Shown in pieces: positions 12,294-24,240 of a DNA stretch of 64,000 bases. The stretch is from Macrosoma leucophasiata (lineage: Eukaryota > Arthropoda > Insecta > Lepidoptera > Hedylidae): positions 283,001 through 347,000 of the forward strand of contig JAWQUS010000020.1 of the NCBI GenBank assembly GCA_036365455.1. Direction: 5' to 3'. The translations under genes and the position numbers were made by a program. How positions within the stretch are numbered: position 1 is the stretch's first letter; each line of letters starts with the position of its first letter. The notes beneath the pieces were generated by a model that saw only the letters and a program-made list of their open reading frames with translations, was not told where the DNA came from and ran no database searches.

Positions 12294-12455
12294 GACTACT
12301 AAAACAAACGTAAAAAATGTTACAGATAATAGAGAAGTACATTTATAAAGTATCACTAGTAATAATTTAAACCAACCATTATTTTACGAGTAGCCCGATA
12401 TTTCGACACAGTTACATGCATCATTGTCATTGATCGTCCCGTAAAACAAACCCAG
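12294..12455. other. 5' flank of the hAT relic
   Basis: No gene. I looked for a second hAT terminal repeat here and did not find one. Confidence 0.35.
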
Positions 12456-12459
12456 ACAT

Positions 12460-13188
12460 AAACTCAAACTCAAACTCAAAAATTCATTTAATCACTTGGA
12501 AATAATAGAATTTGCTTGTGATAGGCCAAATTACAAATATAAAATTAAAGCAAATAACAACTGATACGTTGATTAATATGTCAAAGTAAACAAAATAAAA
12601 TAAATAATAGTCCAAAAATACTTAATGATAAAAATAGGTATCAACAGAATGTTCCATACTTTCTTTTACAAACGGCAAGATAAGACTAAACAAAAAAATA
12701 TGGGACATTCTTTGTCATTCACTGGCAGAGTTCCAAAGCCCACATTACTGAGAAAAAACCTGCCAAAACAAAACTCAGTAGGGTCTTTTCAAAATATGTT
12801 TCTTAAAACTATTTTCACAATATGACACTTATAACTATGTTTTACAATATCAAGTACAATGCACATTAATTTCACAAAATTATTGTTTAGTCTTGTGGAG
12901 CTAGACCAGCATTTGTCCAGGCATCTCTATCCTTTAGATAGTCATCGAGTCTATAGTACGCATTTTTACATGGTGTGCGTTTAATACATGACTTAAATTT
13001 ATTATGTGTAAGTTCAAGAATGTTGGACGGAATTTTGTTATAAAACTGTATACAACATGTTAAGAAACATTTATGTGTTTTCGATAGGCGAAAACTTGGA
13101 AATACTAATTTATTTTTATTTCTGGTATTATAAGTATGTATGTCATTAATTTTCTTAAATAAGTGCAAGTTTTTCCTAGCATACAATA
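12460..13188 (-). mobile_element. LINE-H 3' end with hexamer tail
   Basis: The minus-strand frame from 13186 to 12887 reads as the end of a non-LTR reverse transcriptase (NDIHTYNTRNKNKLVFPSF, then FYNKIPSNILELTHNKFK and YYRLDDYLKDRDAW). The 3' UTR runs to 12460 and ends in TTTGAG repeats (plus strand AAACTCAAACTCAAACTC). The same UTR and tail occur at 35228-35620 and 45352-45580. No YxDD core is present: the copy is 5'-truncated and dead. Confidence 0.75.
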
Positions 13189-13190
13189 TA

Positions 13191-13473
13191 TAGCTTAAAA
13201 TATTCGATACGATTCTTTAAATTGACATAACTTTTTTATTTCTGAACCGATTTACTTGTGACAAACACTAAATGTGAAGTGAAACTTACCACAACATATT
13301 AGTGAAAATCGAAAATCGAATAAGCCGTTTCTGATACTAGTGTGCACAAACACAGACAAACAGACATTTTTCCGGGATAAAAAGTACCCAGTGTTGTGCG
13401 CCAAAGGTTAAAGTATAATCATACCAAGTTTCATTGTAATCGGACCGGTAGTTTTTATGTGATGCTTGAACAA

Positions 13474-13506
<33 letters not shown>

Positions 13507-13626
13507 AAATTTTCTAATCACATATTTGTGTTCGGTATCGATCTAATAACATTCTCTGATATTTATTTTTTCAATATTTTTAATGTACAGAATTTACACT
13601 TCTACAGATTTATTTATAAGTATAGA
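13191..13626 (-). mobile_element. Helitron-1, 5' part
   Basis: Reverse complement of the first ~430 bp of Helitron-1. It starts TCTATACTTATAAATAAATC in element orientation at 13626 after host A, and includes the tetranucleotide tract at 13474-13505. The rest of the element is missing at the junction with LINE-H. Confidence 0.6.
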
Positions 13627-14118
13627 TTAGTTTTTTCGTGTTTACATCTTCATTTTCAACCTATGGAGTGACAGTGTTGGCAACGAGCGTAAAGTGCCAT
13701 ATATCCAGATTCTTTTTAAAAATGGTTTTACTGGTGGTAGAGTGCCAATGCATGAACGCAGTGATTTGTTTCCTGAAATTACAAGACAACGCGTTATTAA
13801 CTGTACCAAGAGTTTAATAATCACGATAGGCAGCTGAGCACTCGATTTCGATCGAATTCTTTCAAATGTCACTTCTGTATTCGGTAGAGGAATCAAAGGC
13901 AGCGCAGGATCACGTCGCGTGCGCAACTTTACGCGCCCGCAAATATCCATTCGCGACCGTCTTGCGTAACGCGTCTCACGCACTTCATTGCACATACTTA
14001 GTTCGAGGAAACAACTGCTTCGTGATACCATTCATTAATTAACTGTGTTCATCCGATAGAAGTTGGTAAGTAGGTATACACGCATTCGTGTAAACATGTA
14101 TATCGTATATTCGTATTA
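13627..14118. other. Intergenic, nothing recognised
   Basis: A minus-strand open frame (14031-13642) of 129 codons has no recognisable domain and Arg/Ser-rich, random-looking composition. ACTGGTGGTAGAGTGCC near 13730 resembles a SINE-A start, but the match does not continue. Confidence 0.35.
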
Positions 14119-14700
14119 TCGGTGGCAGAGTTCCAGTGCTGGGACTCGAGGATTAGGCACCGCCGCATTACCTGATCTATCTGCCGCCAAATGGCAGTAT
14201 AAATAATAATAATGGTAACCCATTATACGTCCCACTGCTGGGCACGAGTCTCTTGTCTTTTTGGGGGGAGGCCTGAAGCTTACTGTACCACGCTGCTCCA
14301 ATGCGGATTGGTGGAGGTGGGTGGGTTAGTGGCCATATATTTCCCTCCCGTATATTTTCTAACCGCCCATAAGGCCTCCGACAAGGTTTAACGACTGCTA
14401 ACTATCGATAGCAACCGGGACCGACGGCTTAGCGTGCCCTCCGAAGCACGGAAACGCGCATTTAATTTGCCACTAGCGGTCACCCAGCACACTACCCGAC
14501 CGCGCCCCTAGTGCTTAACCGAGTAGATCGCTTACGATCTACACCAGTCGCGGGGCTATGCGCGCTTCAAATGGTAGTGTTTAGTCGTAAAACTTGTAAT
14601 ATCGTGTTCCGGTTAGATGGTAATGTAAGGGCCCGTAATAACTATCGCAAAGTCATAACAACTAAAGCCTCAGGGGCCGCTTGCTGTTATAGAATCTAAT
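14119..14700 (+). repeat. SINE-A interrupted by SINE-B
   Basis: The 5' part is at 14119-14198 (GGTGGCAGAGTTCCAGTG to CCGCCAAATGGCAGT) and the 3' part at 14568-14700 (CAAATGGTAGTGTTTAG onward). The segment between them is a minus-strand SINE-B, so the host copy is older. Confidence 0.75.
14199..14567 (-). mobile_element. SINE-B inserted in SINE-A
   Basis: Minus-strand SINE-B with its AAT-rich tail at 14199-14214 and GCGCGC head near 14561-14565. The flanks CAAATGGCAGT (14188-14198) and CAAATGGTAGT (14568-14578) form a target duplication with one mismatch, within SINE-A sequence. Confidence 0.75.
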
Positions 14701-15984
14701 TTTACCTCTCAATTAATGTCTTAGGTAAATAATGTAATTTCTGAAATTTTAAGTTGCTTATTGCGTATTCACGATTTTTGTCTATTTTATAAAAAAGAAC
14801 ATTCAAGTAAAAGATTATTACTTCAATATTAATGACCTTGTTGAATGCTGATACATTTTTTTAATTTTTCTAATTTGAATGTTATTCAACTATCGTCATG
14901 TTTTCGTATGTTAATTATATTATTCAAGTGTCAGTTTGTAGTTAAATATAAATAAGAATAATTGCTGGTCAATTACTGTTCTTGTGTTGAGCAATCCTTT
15001 TCGTATCTAGTACAAAGTCTCCGTCGACGGTCGGGGGAGTGCGAGTAATTTGCGAAAAATATCGCGTAAACGTTTCCTATTTAAATTCCACACGTTAACT
15101 TTGGAACGTAAACGTGAACTTACACAAGATCGCAGGCTGCTGGTGTGCCTTTACTTAACAGCACTTATGTGCCTATCTCAAAGGGTAAACTGACGGAGGT
15201 TCATCTAAATCTATCTAGTTAGGTATGTCTGTAGAGTCCCATGTCATAGCCTTCATTAAGATCCTTCCAAACTTCGACACTAAACATTAGGCACCGAGTA
15301 TGTTATCAAATAGATTTTTATATTGGTATGTATGTATTTTAACGCCAGATCCCTAACGGGGTAGGCAGGGAGTGTTTTAATATTGGTATTCATTTTTTCT
15401 TCTAGCTTCTTTTTCTTAGAGCTCCACGAACAGAAATTTCTACTTTTATGTAGATATATAGCCTAAAGTATTCACTCGCCATCAAAGTGAACTCTATAAT
15501 TGTTGGCCACTTCTTGACATGAAACAACAAATGACAAAATAAGACACGAAAGACTTAAATTTTGGTGGTGTTGGTTGGTTTGGTGGTGGTTTCTCGTGAG
15601 GCAGGGTAACTAACTTGGATTAATGAGTCTGTTTTTTACTGTTTACAAATAAAAAAGACGTGAAATAGTCGCATGGAAGGAAATATAAATTTGATGTAGT
15701 AAGTTCACCTTCCTTGCGAGGGACATCAAATGAAGATGTATAAAAAGAACTGAATAGTAACTCACCATATTAGTCTAACCCCGCGGGTGTATTATACGTG
15801 AATCCAATTTATTGACCAACATGAATAAACCTGTCGACCACTATCAATGTCAGTTTCACAATACAATGTTATTGAATGATTAATTGACGTCTAGGCTCAT
15901 AAAACTAAACTATTATATGAGTTTAATAGATACGAGATTAATTATGAGAGTTATAAATATTAAATTAAATTAAGATGCAATAGT
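14701..15984. other. Intergenic, nothing recognised
   Basis: AT-rich. The only repeat seen is a short LINE-T tail at about 15328-15375 (minus; plus strand GCCAGATCCCTAACGGGGTA). A GGTGGTGTTGGTTGGTTTGG run lies near 15562. Confidence 0.4.
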
Positions 15985-16290
15985 GTCACAGGCAGTGTTG
16001 GCACCGGCACGTGACGACTCCACGGTCCTGGGTTCGATTCCCGGGTCGGGGGTTATCAGAGATAATGGTGTAAAGTCCTTTATCTCTGGTTCTATTGGGA
16101 TTTTACCATTTTCTGGAAATTTCCCAGTACCTCGAAGTTTGGTAATGTGCCCGGAGATGTCAACAGGCTCGCCAACTGTTACATGGGCCAAAAACGTAAC
16201 CGGCGAATAATGGGTGTTTGCATGTATGCTTGAATGCATCGTTTACCTCTGCCTACCCCTTCGGGGATTACAGGCGTGAAGTTACGTTAC
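15985..16290 (+). repeat. SINE-C, near full-length
   Basis: tRNA-like B box in TCCTGGGTTCGATTCCCGGG, then the family body (TCTATTGGGATTTTACC, AGATGTCAACAGGCTCGCC), ending CCTTCGGGGATTACAGGCGT. A tRNA-derived retroposon, not a tRNA gene. Confidence 0.7.
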
Positions 16291-16450
16291 GTTTTTACGT
16301 GATGTGATACTAATATTAAAACCAGTCACGTGCGTGTCGGGCCACGCGCAGTGTAGTGTTCCGTCGTTACAGAGTAAGAGATTTAATGAAAAAAAAAATT
16401 GTACTATTTATTTTTCGCAATAATTCATGCGAGTGAACTTTAGAAATTCA

Positions 16451-16582
16451 AGAAAAAAGGGAAAGAAAAATTTGAACCTGCGACCTCAGGATAACCAGTC
16501 CAGCCGCTTTACCACTAAGCTACCGAAGTCCCACACCGATGAATCAAATTTTGCTTTCCTTTATTGATTTTTAACCGATTGA
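16451..16582 (-). repeat. SINE-E copy
   Basis: The minus strand reads GGACTTCGGTAGCTTAGTGG (A box TAGCTTAGTGG) and a B-box-like GAGGTCGCAGGTTCAAAT. The leader GCAAAATTTGATTCATCGG matches the copy at 31805-31965. Confidence 0.65.
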
Positions 16583-16599
16583 GGGTCGCGAACGATATC

Positions 16600-16915
16600 C
16601 ATTGACGAAGGTACCTTAAATATTTTTGTTTTCCATGTTTTCATTCTACCACTTTGTCGGCGTGATGAAGGTGTATACTTGTGCCAAATTTCAAGTCTCT
16701 AATACCAATAGTTTTTTCGCTAAGCCGCGGACGGACAGACAGACGGACAGACAGACAGACAGACCATTGCCGGCCGGGCCTGCCTTCGCTTCGTCTTCCG
16801 GAACGCGGTCGCCTCTCGAGTACTCTTCTGCTCGAATGGCCGTCGGTTCTTCAAGTTATGTGCTTGCCTACAGTCACACGAGTTTTGCTATTATTTGAAC
16901 AACGAGGTAGTCTAC
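16600..16915. repeat. GACA-tract repeat and LINE-Q fragment
   Basis: 16620-16765 is a repeat with a GACAGACAGACGGACAG tract, related to sequence at 5890-6010 and 54090-54290. 16770-16910 on the minus strand resembles the LINE-Q segment seen at 39985-40425. Overlapping plus-strand frames here are not genes. Confidence 0.45.
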
Positions 16916-17399
16916 ATTTTTAAGTAATGCCGAATATGACACAGATGAATACGCAAGAAACACTTAATAAATAAATATAAAAAAGCAACTGAAATTAAAC
17001 ACATGAACAAACACATTAAGATACATACATACATGTACTCGTAACATTTGTATAACTATGTCACAATTTGAATAAAATTTCGCGATAGTGAACGTAATGT
17101 TTCAACTCATGCTTTTGTTTTTAAAAGCAAGATAATGAATGTGATTTGTAAGCAATTTTATTTTACAACTTACATACATTAAATAAACATTTACATTAAT
17201 ATAAAATAAAAGTTTTAAGTAAAATAATTAGCTGAAAAATAATTTTGAAGAAGAGTTAATAAGTTTAGAGCTTATTTTTACAACTCACACTTTCATATTT
17301 AATATATTACATTTTCGTGTCACAGTGTTCGTAGCCAAGCTCCTACAAAACAGTTTGACTGTTTTTTTTGTTTATATGTAGTAGATATGAGAAAAGGTC
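16916..17399. other. Intergenic, AT-rich
   Basis: No gene recognised. A LINE upstream boundary presumably lies near 17390. Confidence 0.4.
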
Positions 17400-18170
17400 A
17401 TGAGGACATGTATTCCTTTTAAAAGTCCTGCAACTTATTTACTTTTATATAAATCTATTATCCGATCTCAACTAGATTATGCTACTTCTGTATGGAATCC
17501 ATGCTATGATAAATACAGCGAACAGTTGGAGACCGTTCAACGTAAGTTTTCACGATCCCTGAATTATCGCTGTTTTGCTTCTAAGTCCCCTTATGAAACA
17601 CTTTTATCAAAATTTTCTTTATCAACACTCAAAATGAGAAGATTGCTTTTAGATCAAATGTTACTATACAACATATGTCACTACAAATTTGACTGCAATA
17701 GACTTAATAATCAAGTTTATATTTGTATTCCATGTCGTTCTACGACACGAAATACTCATAAGAACAACCTATTTGCACCCCCTAATTGTAAAACTAATGC
17801 AGGTGAGCGAGCACCTATAAATAGACTCATGAAACAATATAACAAATATTTAATTAAGGTAGAATTCTTTGAAACGTCACCTAACGCATTTAAGCGAAAT
17901 GTTCTAAATGTAATGCAGAACGTTAATAATAACATAATGTAAGATTAATATTGTTTACTTTGTGTTAACATCTGTGGTGTATTCTTTTTGTTTTTTTTTG
18001 TTCAAAAAAAATATTTTGTATTTTCACACCGCTACCCTAAAATGTCCTACTAGTTAATTTGTGGACAACGGGGTTGATTACGCTTCTTGTAAAATTATGT
18101 ACCGAGTAATTGTCCTTGTTACTTTATGAGTGTAATTGTTTCTTGTCCTAAATAAATTAAAAAAAAGAAG
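17400..18170 (+). mobile_element. LINE reverse transcriptase C-terminus
   Basis: An open frame at 17400-17942 of about 180 codons shows the hallmark C-terminal motif of jockey/CR1-type LINEs: LYKSIIRSQLDYATSVWNP, then LETVQRKFSRSLNYR. This lies downstream of the polymerase domain, which is absent. The 3' UTR runs to the AATAAATTAAAAAAAA tail near 18150-18168. The uninterrupted frame suggests modest age, but the copy is 5'-truncated and not functional. Confidence 0.8.
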
Positions 18171-19596
18171 GTCACAAAGTAGTCTCTATACCGCTAATAT
18201 TATACGAATTTCACGGGCACAGCCAGTAAGTACTATGTAAATATTCAATCCCTTAATATCATGATTAAAAATATTGCCTCTAAACCTTCCGCAATACTCT
18301 TCCACATCTAAAAGGTTGACTGTTAGAGAATGCCTAGTAGTATTAAGTCTCCCTAATGTACATGTACACTTTTGGAATATTAAAAAGACAGCCGCCAATT
18401 ACGCTCTTTTAAGATCTTTGGGCGATCCTTAAAGATCTTCTTAAAAGAACTTCTCGGTCTGTACTCGATCTGGGCTGATTCGATGTAGCCATAGAACACA
18501 ATGCGCTTAAGTTAGATCAACTTTGTGCATAAAATACCTGCTATCATTTTGTTGTATTATAAAATGTGTTAAATGAAATAAAAAGAAACTTATTTTACTA
18601 TCTGAATATTCGGTGAGAACTACACCAAAACCAAAACATTTAACAGAAATCAAGCATTTGTTTATTAAAAAGAAAGTGAAATCGTAAATATGTTCAAACA
18701 GCTACTTGAATTACCTCAGAACTCGAGTGTGTAATGCGACATGCAAGTGGGGTTTGTTACGTGAATGTCGCGTGTATGAACGTGGTACGTGTACTGTGGT
18801 CGGGTGGTCTAACGGTAGTGGTCACTACCACTACCGTTAGACTGAGACTGACGAGAGTGGCGAGACTGACAAGACTGGCGAGCTTGTGGCGTGTGTGGCG
18901 GCGTGAGGCCGCGTGAGGCAATGCCCACTTGAACTCGACCTTCACCGCGCGCCGCATGCCGCTGCAGCATGCTGGGCCATCGCATCGCGCTCAGCGGCTA
19001 TTTAATTAAGCTCAAACAATTAATGTAAGCTGTTGTTGATATGAACGTTAAGTCTTATTTTGTTAATTAATAAAAATTAAACATTGTAATTACCTTTTTC
19101 CATTTATGATTTGTCTATTATTATAGACAAGCCAAAAATAGGAAAAGACCTCGCGAACTGCGTTACGAGGTCCACCGTTAAAACTGGAGAGATCTACCGG
19201 AAAAGTATAAAAACCTAATATAATGACAGTGGCCGTAACATATCACATCATCTTATTTGTCCATTTTACTTAATGATTTGCACAAAACTAAAAAAAAAAA
19301 ATTAATATTTTTTGAAATAACTTTAATATAAATGATTCTGAAGTTATTAGACCTTAAGCCACAGAAGAAAGTCAATAAAATAGGTCACATGTTTAGGGTC
19401 ATGACTACGCCCTCGAGCTTTACTATTAAAACCCTACCGGTAATAAATAACAAGGTATAATTATAGAGATAACTACTTTGTATGAAAATTAATAGTCTTA
19501 GACTGATAATACTGTAAAATAATATTCATCTTTAATTACTTATGTAGACCGTATCAGTTGGAATTTCTTAAGAAATGTCAAATAATAATCCCTAAT
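18171..19596. other. Intergenic; contains palindrome
   Basis: No gene supported. A perfect 16-bp inverted repeat with 4-nt loop sits at 18807-18842, followed by GAGACTGACGAGAGTGGCGA-type imperfect repeats. The local GC-rich block 18730-18960 gives open frames on both strands. A smaller inverted repeat (AAGATCTTT / AAAGATCTT) is near 18412-18440. Confidence 0.45.
18807..18842. repeat. Perfect hairpin-forming palindrome
   Basis: Arms GTCTAACGGTAGTGGT (18807-18822) and ACCACTACCGTTAGAC (18827-18842) are exact complements around CACT. No element boundary or target duplication was recognised. Confidence 0.8.
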
Positions 19597-19778
19597 TCAA
19601 TATTAATATTATAAATGCGAAAGTAACTCTGTCTGTCTGTTACTTTTTCACGTCCAAACGACTGAACCGATTTAATGAAATTTGGTACAGAGATAGATCT
19701 GACTTTGAGAAAGAACGTAGGCTACTTAGTTATTTATAAAACGACATCCACGCGGGCGAAGCCGCGGGCTACAGCTAG
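19597..19778 (+). mobile_element. Short Helitron-like element
   Basis: Starts TCAATATTAATATTATAAAT and ends GCTACAGCTAG before T. The hairpin GCGGGCGAAGCCGCGGGC lies just inside the CTAG end. At 182 bp with no coding capacity, this is the typical form of lepidopteran miniature Helitrons. Confidence 0.6.
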
Positions 19779-20664
19779 TAATAAAATATAGCGAATAACA
19801 TCATCTAGTGAATATACGACACTCTAGTAAATTTGAATATAAAGACCGCCACTCCTATCCCCGTGGCCACCCGATAATGTTATCTCTGACCGAGAGTACT
19901 TCACTCGGACATTGTTTAACCTTTCCGCAGAGTACAGAATCTTTATAGCGAAATGTTATTCGTGGAGCATTCGTTCAGTGGCTTAACCGCCCAACTAAAT
20001 TGTTATTGTGCTCGCTAGGGGAACAGACGGCGGCTAGTGTGAGACTCTTATTCACTAAAACCCCGCGGTGTTCCGACTCATCCGCGATCAGTGGCGGGGT
20101 CACGGGAACGCTCATGCACACGACCGCGACCCCGCCGGCGGCTGCTCCGAGGTTTGAGCCCATTGGCTCCAACCGACAATAGTGACGTGCGAACACGTGC
20201 ACGCCACCCACCTCGGGACCTCTCTCCATTCGGGCGATGGACATCCCCTAGTCCGACGCTCGAAGGTCCCTGCCCAAACCACTCACAACACCAGGTGTCC
20301 CAAGACGCCCGGGTGGAGGGGCTCAGGCACACAGTTCGGCCTCGAGCTGTTGGGCCCTTGGGGCTGTGAGTGTAAGCGTATTTTATTTATTTATATTAAT
20401 GATAAATGCCAGCTTTAATGAACGCAATAATTATTGTTCGTGAGACATTCATTCATTGAATTTTACAAGGAACATGAATGTTGTTCGTTTAATCATATGT
20501 TTAAGTCATTCGGAATGAATTAATGAAAACAATTTCTAGTAATTTTAAAAATTTATTAAGCTCAACCTTACTGACGTAAAGGCCTTTGGCAGTTTAAGAT
20601 AATATTGTATTCAATTGATCTTTTCCACATATTTACTTAAACCATAAGAATAGAATAAAAACAA
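19779..20664. other. Intergenic with GC-rich block
   Basis: 19980-20360 is strongly GC-rich and open in several frames on both strands without any domain I recognise. It runs into GGGGCTGTGAGTGTAAGCGT at about 20360, which is the SINE-D 3' end. Probably a decayed retroelement; the frames are composition artefacts. Confidence 0.4.
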
Positions 20665-20765
20665 TAAGAACACTACCATTTGGAGACGGCTACATAAGGT
20701 AATGCGGCGTTGCCTACGCCCTAGAGTCTCTACACTGGAACTCTACCACAACTCTACCAGTAGTA
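20665..20765 (-). repeat. SINE-A 5' part
   Basis: CACTACCATTTGGAGACGGC through TACACTGGAACTCTACCAC is the reverse complement of the SINE-A 5' region. Confidence 0.55.
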
Positions 20766-21898
20766 AAGTTTAATATATTTGAAATTTTATCTAAAAATTG
20801 TATAGTATATGATAACAATGACGTTTAAATACCTACACGGTTTTTCAAAACGCTAGAACTTGACAGAAAGACAGGCAGACGAACAACAGAATAATCGTAC
20901 AGAGACTCCTTTGTATAGTGAGTGCACCAAAGTGAAGGTCTAGGGGGAGGAAGGAATAGGTAAAAGTATTTTTTGCATCATTAAAATATTATCATTTGGC
21001 ATACAAGCCGGACGGTGGTCCCGAGAGGTGCGCGCGGCCGCACGCCGCTCTATCAGCGCACCGGCGATAGAAAAGACATCAACGCGCGCTTGTACTTGAT
21101 ATATTTAAATCACTGTAATAATCATGATAGGTTAGGATCCCGCTGTAGAATCATTTCGTTCATCCAGATATGCTGCTAACCTAATTTTTACACATAGTAC
21201 GAAAGATACTGAGCCCTTTGAGTAACGTTGGCTCTGTAAGGCTAGAAATTTTTGTATTTATGAATCATAATGCTAAGTACGATAATCATCGCCTGGCAAG
21301 GATCAGCCCGTCACGTCACCTCGATTTCTGACTTTTTTTGCAGCTTATCTGCATGAACTAAATGATTCTGCAGTGGGATCCTAAACTATGATTGGCTGTC
21401 ATAATAATGACCGTCTGTTATAAGAAGTAATCTTTTTATAAATATGGTGATTATATGTACTTTTTCAAAAAGTCTATAGTTCACATTGATGGTAAGTGAA
21501 TGCAGTGTGTAAACATCTACACAGATACCACAGATTCGATGCGAATGCGTTGCCACTCCTTAGGTGTAAGTTGTTATCTGTGCCCAACATTTTTGAAGAC
21601 CTATCCAACATTAGTCCACATTATTGGATGCGCGGAAAAACTCACCGGGCCGATTGAGTTCAAATGAAAGATGATGATGTAAAAACTGGTTTACTACTGA
21701 CGGCAGGCGGCACGAGCGCGTGCGCACTGACAATACGTGCGCACTTTACTTCAAGAACAAGATCGAGTCACAATACTGCTAGGTGACAACACCGTGACCG
21801 AAGTGTCTCAAAAAGAAGTTCTTTGCCACTGATCACAAATTAATATGAAAGCTGTTGTTTACTATGGGCCTAGTGAATGACACGGGAAATAACTTTTA
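20766..21898. other. Intergenic, nothing recognised
   Basis: No gene. 21475-21600 carries a diverged SINE-A-like stretch (AGTTCACATTGATGGTAAGT). Confidence 0.4.
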
Positions 21899-22010
21899 CT
21901 GGTGGTAGAGTTCCAAGTGTAGGAGCTCGAGGGCGTAGGCAACATCGCATTACCTCTATCTGTCGCCAAATGGTAGTGTTCAGCACTATCGTGTTCCGGT
22001 TAGATTCGGT
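21899..22010 (+). repeat. SINE-A, 3'-truncated
   Basis: CTGGTGGTAGAGTTCCAAGT to CGTGTTCCGGTTAGATTCGG, then unrelated sequence. Confidence 0.65.
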
Positions 22011-22460
22011 GTTTGTTTGCATATATGACGAGATTAATGAATGTATGAGAGGTATGGGAGGTGTGTAAGGTATTTGGCGCTCCACGCACACTACTTTTCT
22101 AGTGAGGGACTTGACAAAAATACATTACCTGCCTCGATGTGTAGCTAATTTTAATATTTTACAACTTTGAAGAAATAGTGTCAGTTCAGATTTTCCACAG
22201 GTTTAAACTGAAAGACAAAATTCACTCTCTCTCCGGTCGGAAGTAAAAACCATGTGTGTTAATTCGGAGGACAGGGTGGTAAATTTATATCTTTCCATTT
22301 TTTTTTATTCCTCTTCAATTTTGCTCTTGAATAAAACAATAAAATAAGTGAAAAATATATACTTTATAAAAGTACAGAAAGGTATGTATAAATAAGATTT
22401 AACTAAGAGTAAAACAAAACAATATTATTTTCTGACTAGAAGAAACACATGATTTTGGAA

Positions 22461-23655
22461 TTACCACCAACCGTTGTTGTATCTGTATCCGAGTCCAGCA
22501 CCGTGTCCGTATCCGGCACCGTATCCAGCGCCATAGCCGTAACCAGCACCGTATCCGTAGCCGGCATAGCCGGTGGCGTAAGTGGGTGCAGCGACAACCT
22601 TGTTAACGGTGACAACTTGCGGCTGTGAGATGACCCTGCGCACCGACACCACCTGCGGCTGCTCCACCACGCGGGGCACCGACACCACCTTGTTCACCGA
22701 CACCACGCGCGCCGCGGGGGCTGCGTAGCTGATAGCGGGTGCAGCATAGCCACCGTAGCCTCCGTAGTCACCGAGGCTGCTGTAGCCACCGTATCCGGCG
22801 TAGCCACCGTAGCCACCGTAGCCACCGTAGCCGCCGTACGAGTGCAGACCGCTCAGGTAGCCGCGCTTCTCACGGACATTGCCTGCGGACACGCACGCCG
22901 CCAGCGCTACCAACACAACGATCTGTTAATTAGAAAAAAAAAAGATTTTATAAATTAATAAAACAGAATCACAAGAACTAATGTTATTCTTCACTTTGAT
23001 TTTCGTAATTTCTCTATGCTGTATTATCCAGTGACATATTTTAGCAAAGGTAATTATGTTGTCTAGATCAGCCATCACAGGGATGACAGTCTAAATCAAA
23101 TATTACTATAATATTTGCATATTTTACGAATATTCGCGATACATTTTGGAGGTTGTATAATAAATCAGTTTGATGTGTGATTAAACAAAAAACAAATAAG
23201 AATCAGTCAAGGATCAAATAATTAAATTGCTCATAAATAAATGTATGTTCGATATACACATCTAATGAAAAAGTTCTAATATAAAGATAACTACGAGTAA
23301 ATTGTTGAATATTCTGTATCATCGTAACTTTACTGATTTCAAATATTGTATTGCTATTAACCAATTTTTGTTACATTTCAGCTTCTTCCAGCGTTTTAAA
23401 CGGAATACAATGACTTTCAATAACATTTGTTACTATAATTTTTTTTGTGACATGAAAGTGGAAAACAAAGATACTGATCGTGTGAATGACTTTAGCCTGT
23501 AGACAGAGCCACTACAGGTTTCACTCAGTATTTTTGCCGCAGATAGGTAGTTACGGCACCCGGTCGTGAAAGGGCGCCGAGCGGTACCCTCAAGCTCCCA
23601 AGCTCCAAAATTAAAAAAACCTATAATTTTGTATAATACTCACAAAGGCTTTCAT
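22461..23655 (-). CDS. Gly/Tyr-rich cuticular protein, subfamily 1 (gene 1)
   Basis: A secreted structural protein expected in the cuticle. Exon 1 (23655-23644) encodes MKAF. A 721-bp GT-AG intron (23643-22923) follows in phase 0, and exon 2 (22922-22461) completes a 157-residue product. The signal peptide is about residues 1-17 (MKAFIVVLVALAACVSA). Then come GNVREKRGYLSGLHSYGG, a GYGGY block (about 30-65), a Val core (VVSVNKVVSVPRVVEQPQ and variants, about 73-113), and a GYGAGYGYGAGYGAGYGHG-like C-terminal block ending YNNGWW. There is no Rebers-Riddiford chitin-binding motif, so chitin contact is unproven. The ATG was chosen because exon 1 aligns with all paralogues. Its Val core and C-terminus are more diverged than in the other three. 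The intron is the longest in subfamily 1. TATA is at 23709-23715. The family assignment is strong; the exact CPG/CPH class name is not certain. Confidence 0.88.
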
Positions 23656-23676
23656 GTTGAGAAGTCGGTGAGGAGT

Positions 23677-23715
23677 ATGTGAGTGTGCGTGTGTAGACGT
23701 GCGCCACGTATATAT
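23677..23715 (-). promoter_or_regulatory. Core promoter of gene 1
   Basis: TATATAT at 23715-23709 (minus) and a candidate initiator TCACAT starting at 23682, about 33 bp downstream, leaving a roughly 25-nt 5' leader before the ATG at 23655. Confidence 0.5.
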
Positions 23716-23966
23716 GTAGTATGTGTTGCAAGTCGGCCTCGCTCTGACAAATTGTCATAAATATGGATAATGGTATCATCTGAGGTAAGCAGGACCCCGA
23801 CCTTTACCGGCGCGCCCCTCCGCCTTGTCGCAATAAACAACAGGCAGGGTATATGTATCATCAGTGGACTTGCTGGTGTCGTAGGTAAAGACTACATCTG
23901 CCAATTTTTGCTACTCTTCAAAGTTCTTTTTGAGGCGTATTCATTGATCCATACTCCATATTTACT

Positions 23967-24180
23967 ATATTTACTAATATTATAAATGTGAAAGTGTGTT
24001 TCTATGTTTGTGTGTTTGTCCGTCTTTCACGTCAAAACAAAGGAACGGAATGGTGTGATTTTTTATGTAGAGATACTTGAAGAGGTGAAGAATGACATAG
24101 GCTATTTTTTGTCTCCTTATATTCGCCCAAATATAGGGGGTGGAAATTAGTATGGAGCTAATGGAGCATTTCACAATTTT
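23967..24180 (+). repeat. Helitron-like 5' end
   Basis: TTTACTAATATTATAAATGT and the following GAAAGTGTGTTTC resemble the miniature Helitron start at 19597. The CTAG end was not found. Confidence 0.4.
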
Positions 24181-24240
24181 CAAAGTAGAAAGTTTTCGTA
24201 TGACGTTTTTTTTTTTTCGACATTACCCCCATCCCCTTAA

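Noticed and set aside
13642..14031. 129-codon minus-strand gene
   Set aside because: No recognisable domain or promoter; next to Helitron and SINE sequence.
18734..18957. Small protein genes on both strands
   Set aside because: The frames overlap the palindrome and Thr/Arg-rich repeats in a GC-rich block, with no supporting context.
20000..20418. Several overlapping frames on both strands
   Set aside because: Open because of GC richness. No domain, and they run into a SINE-D 3' end.
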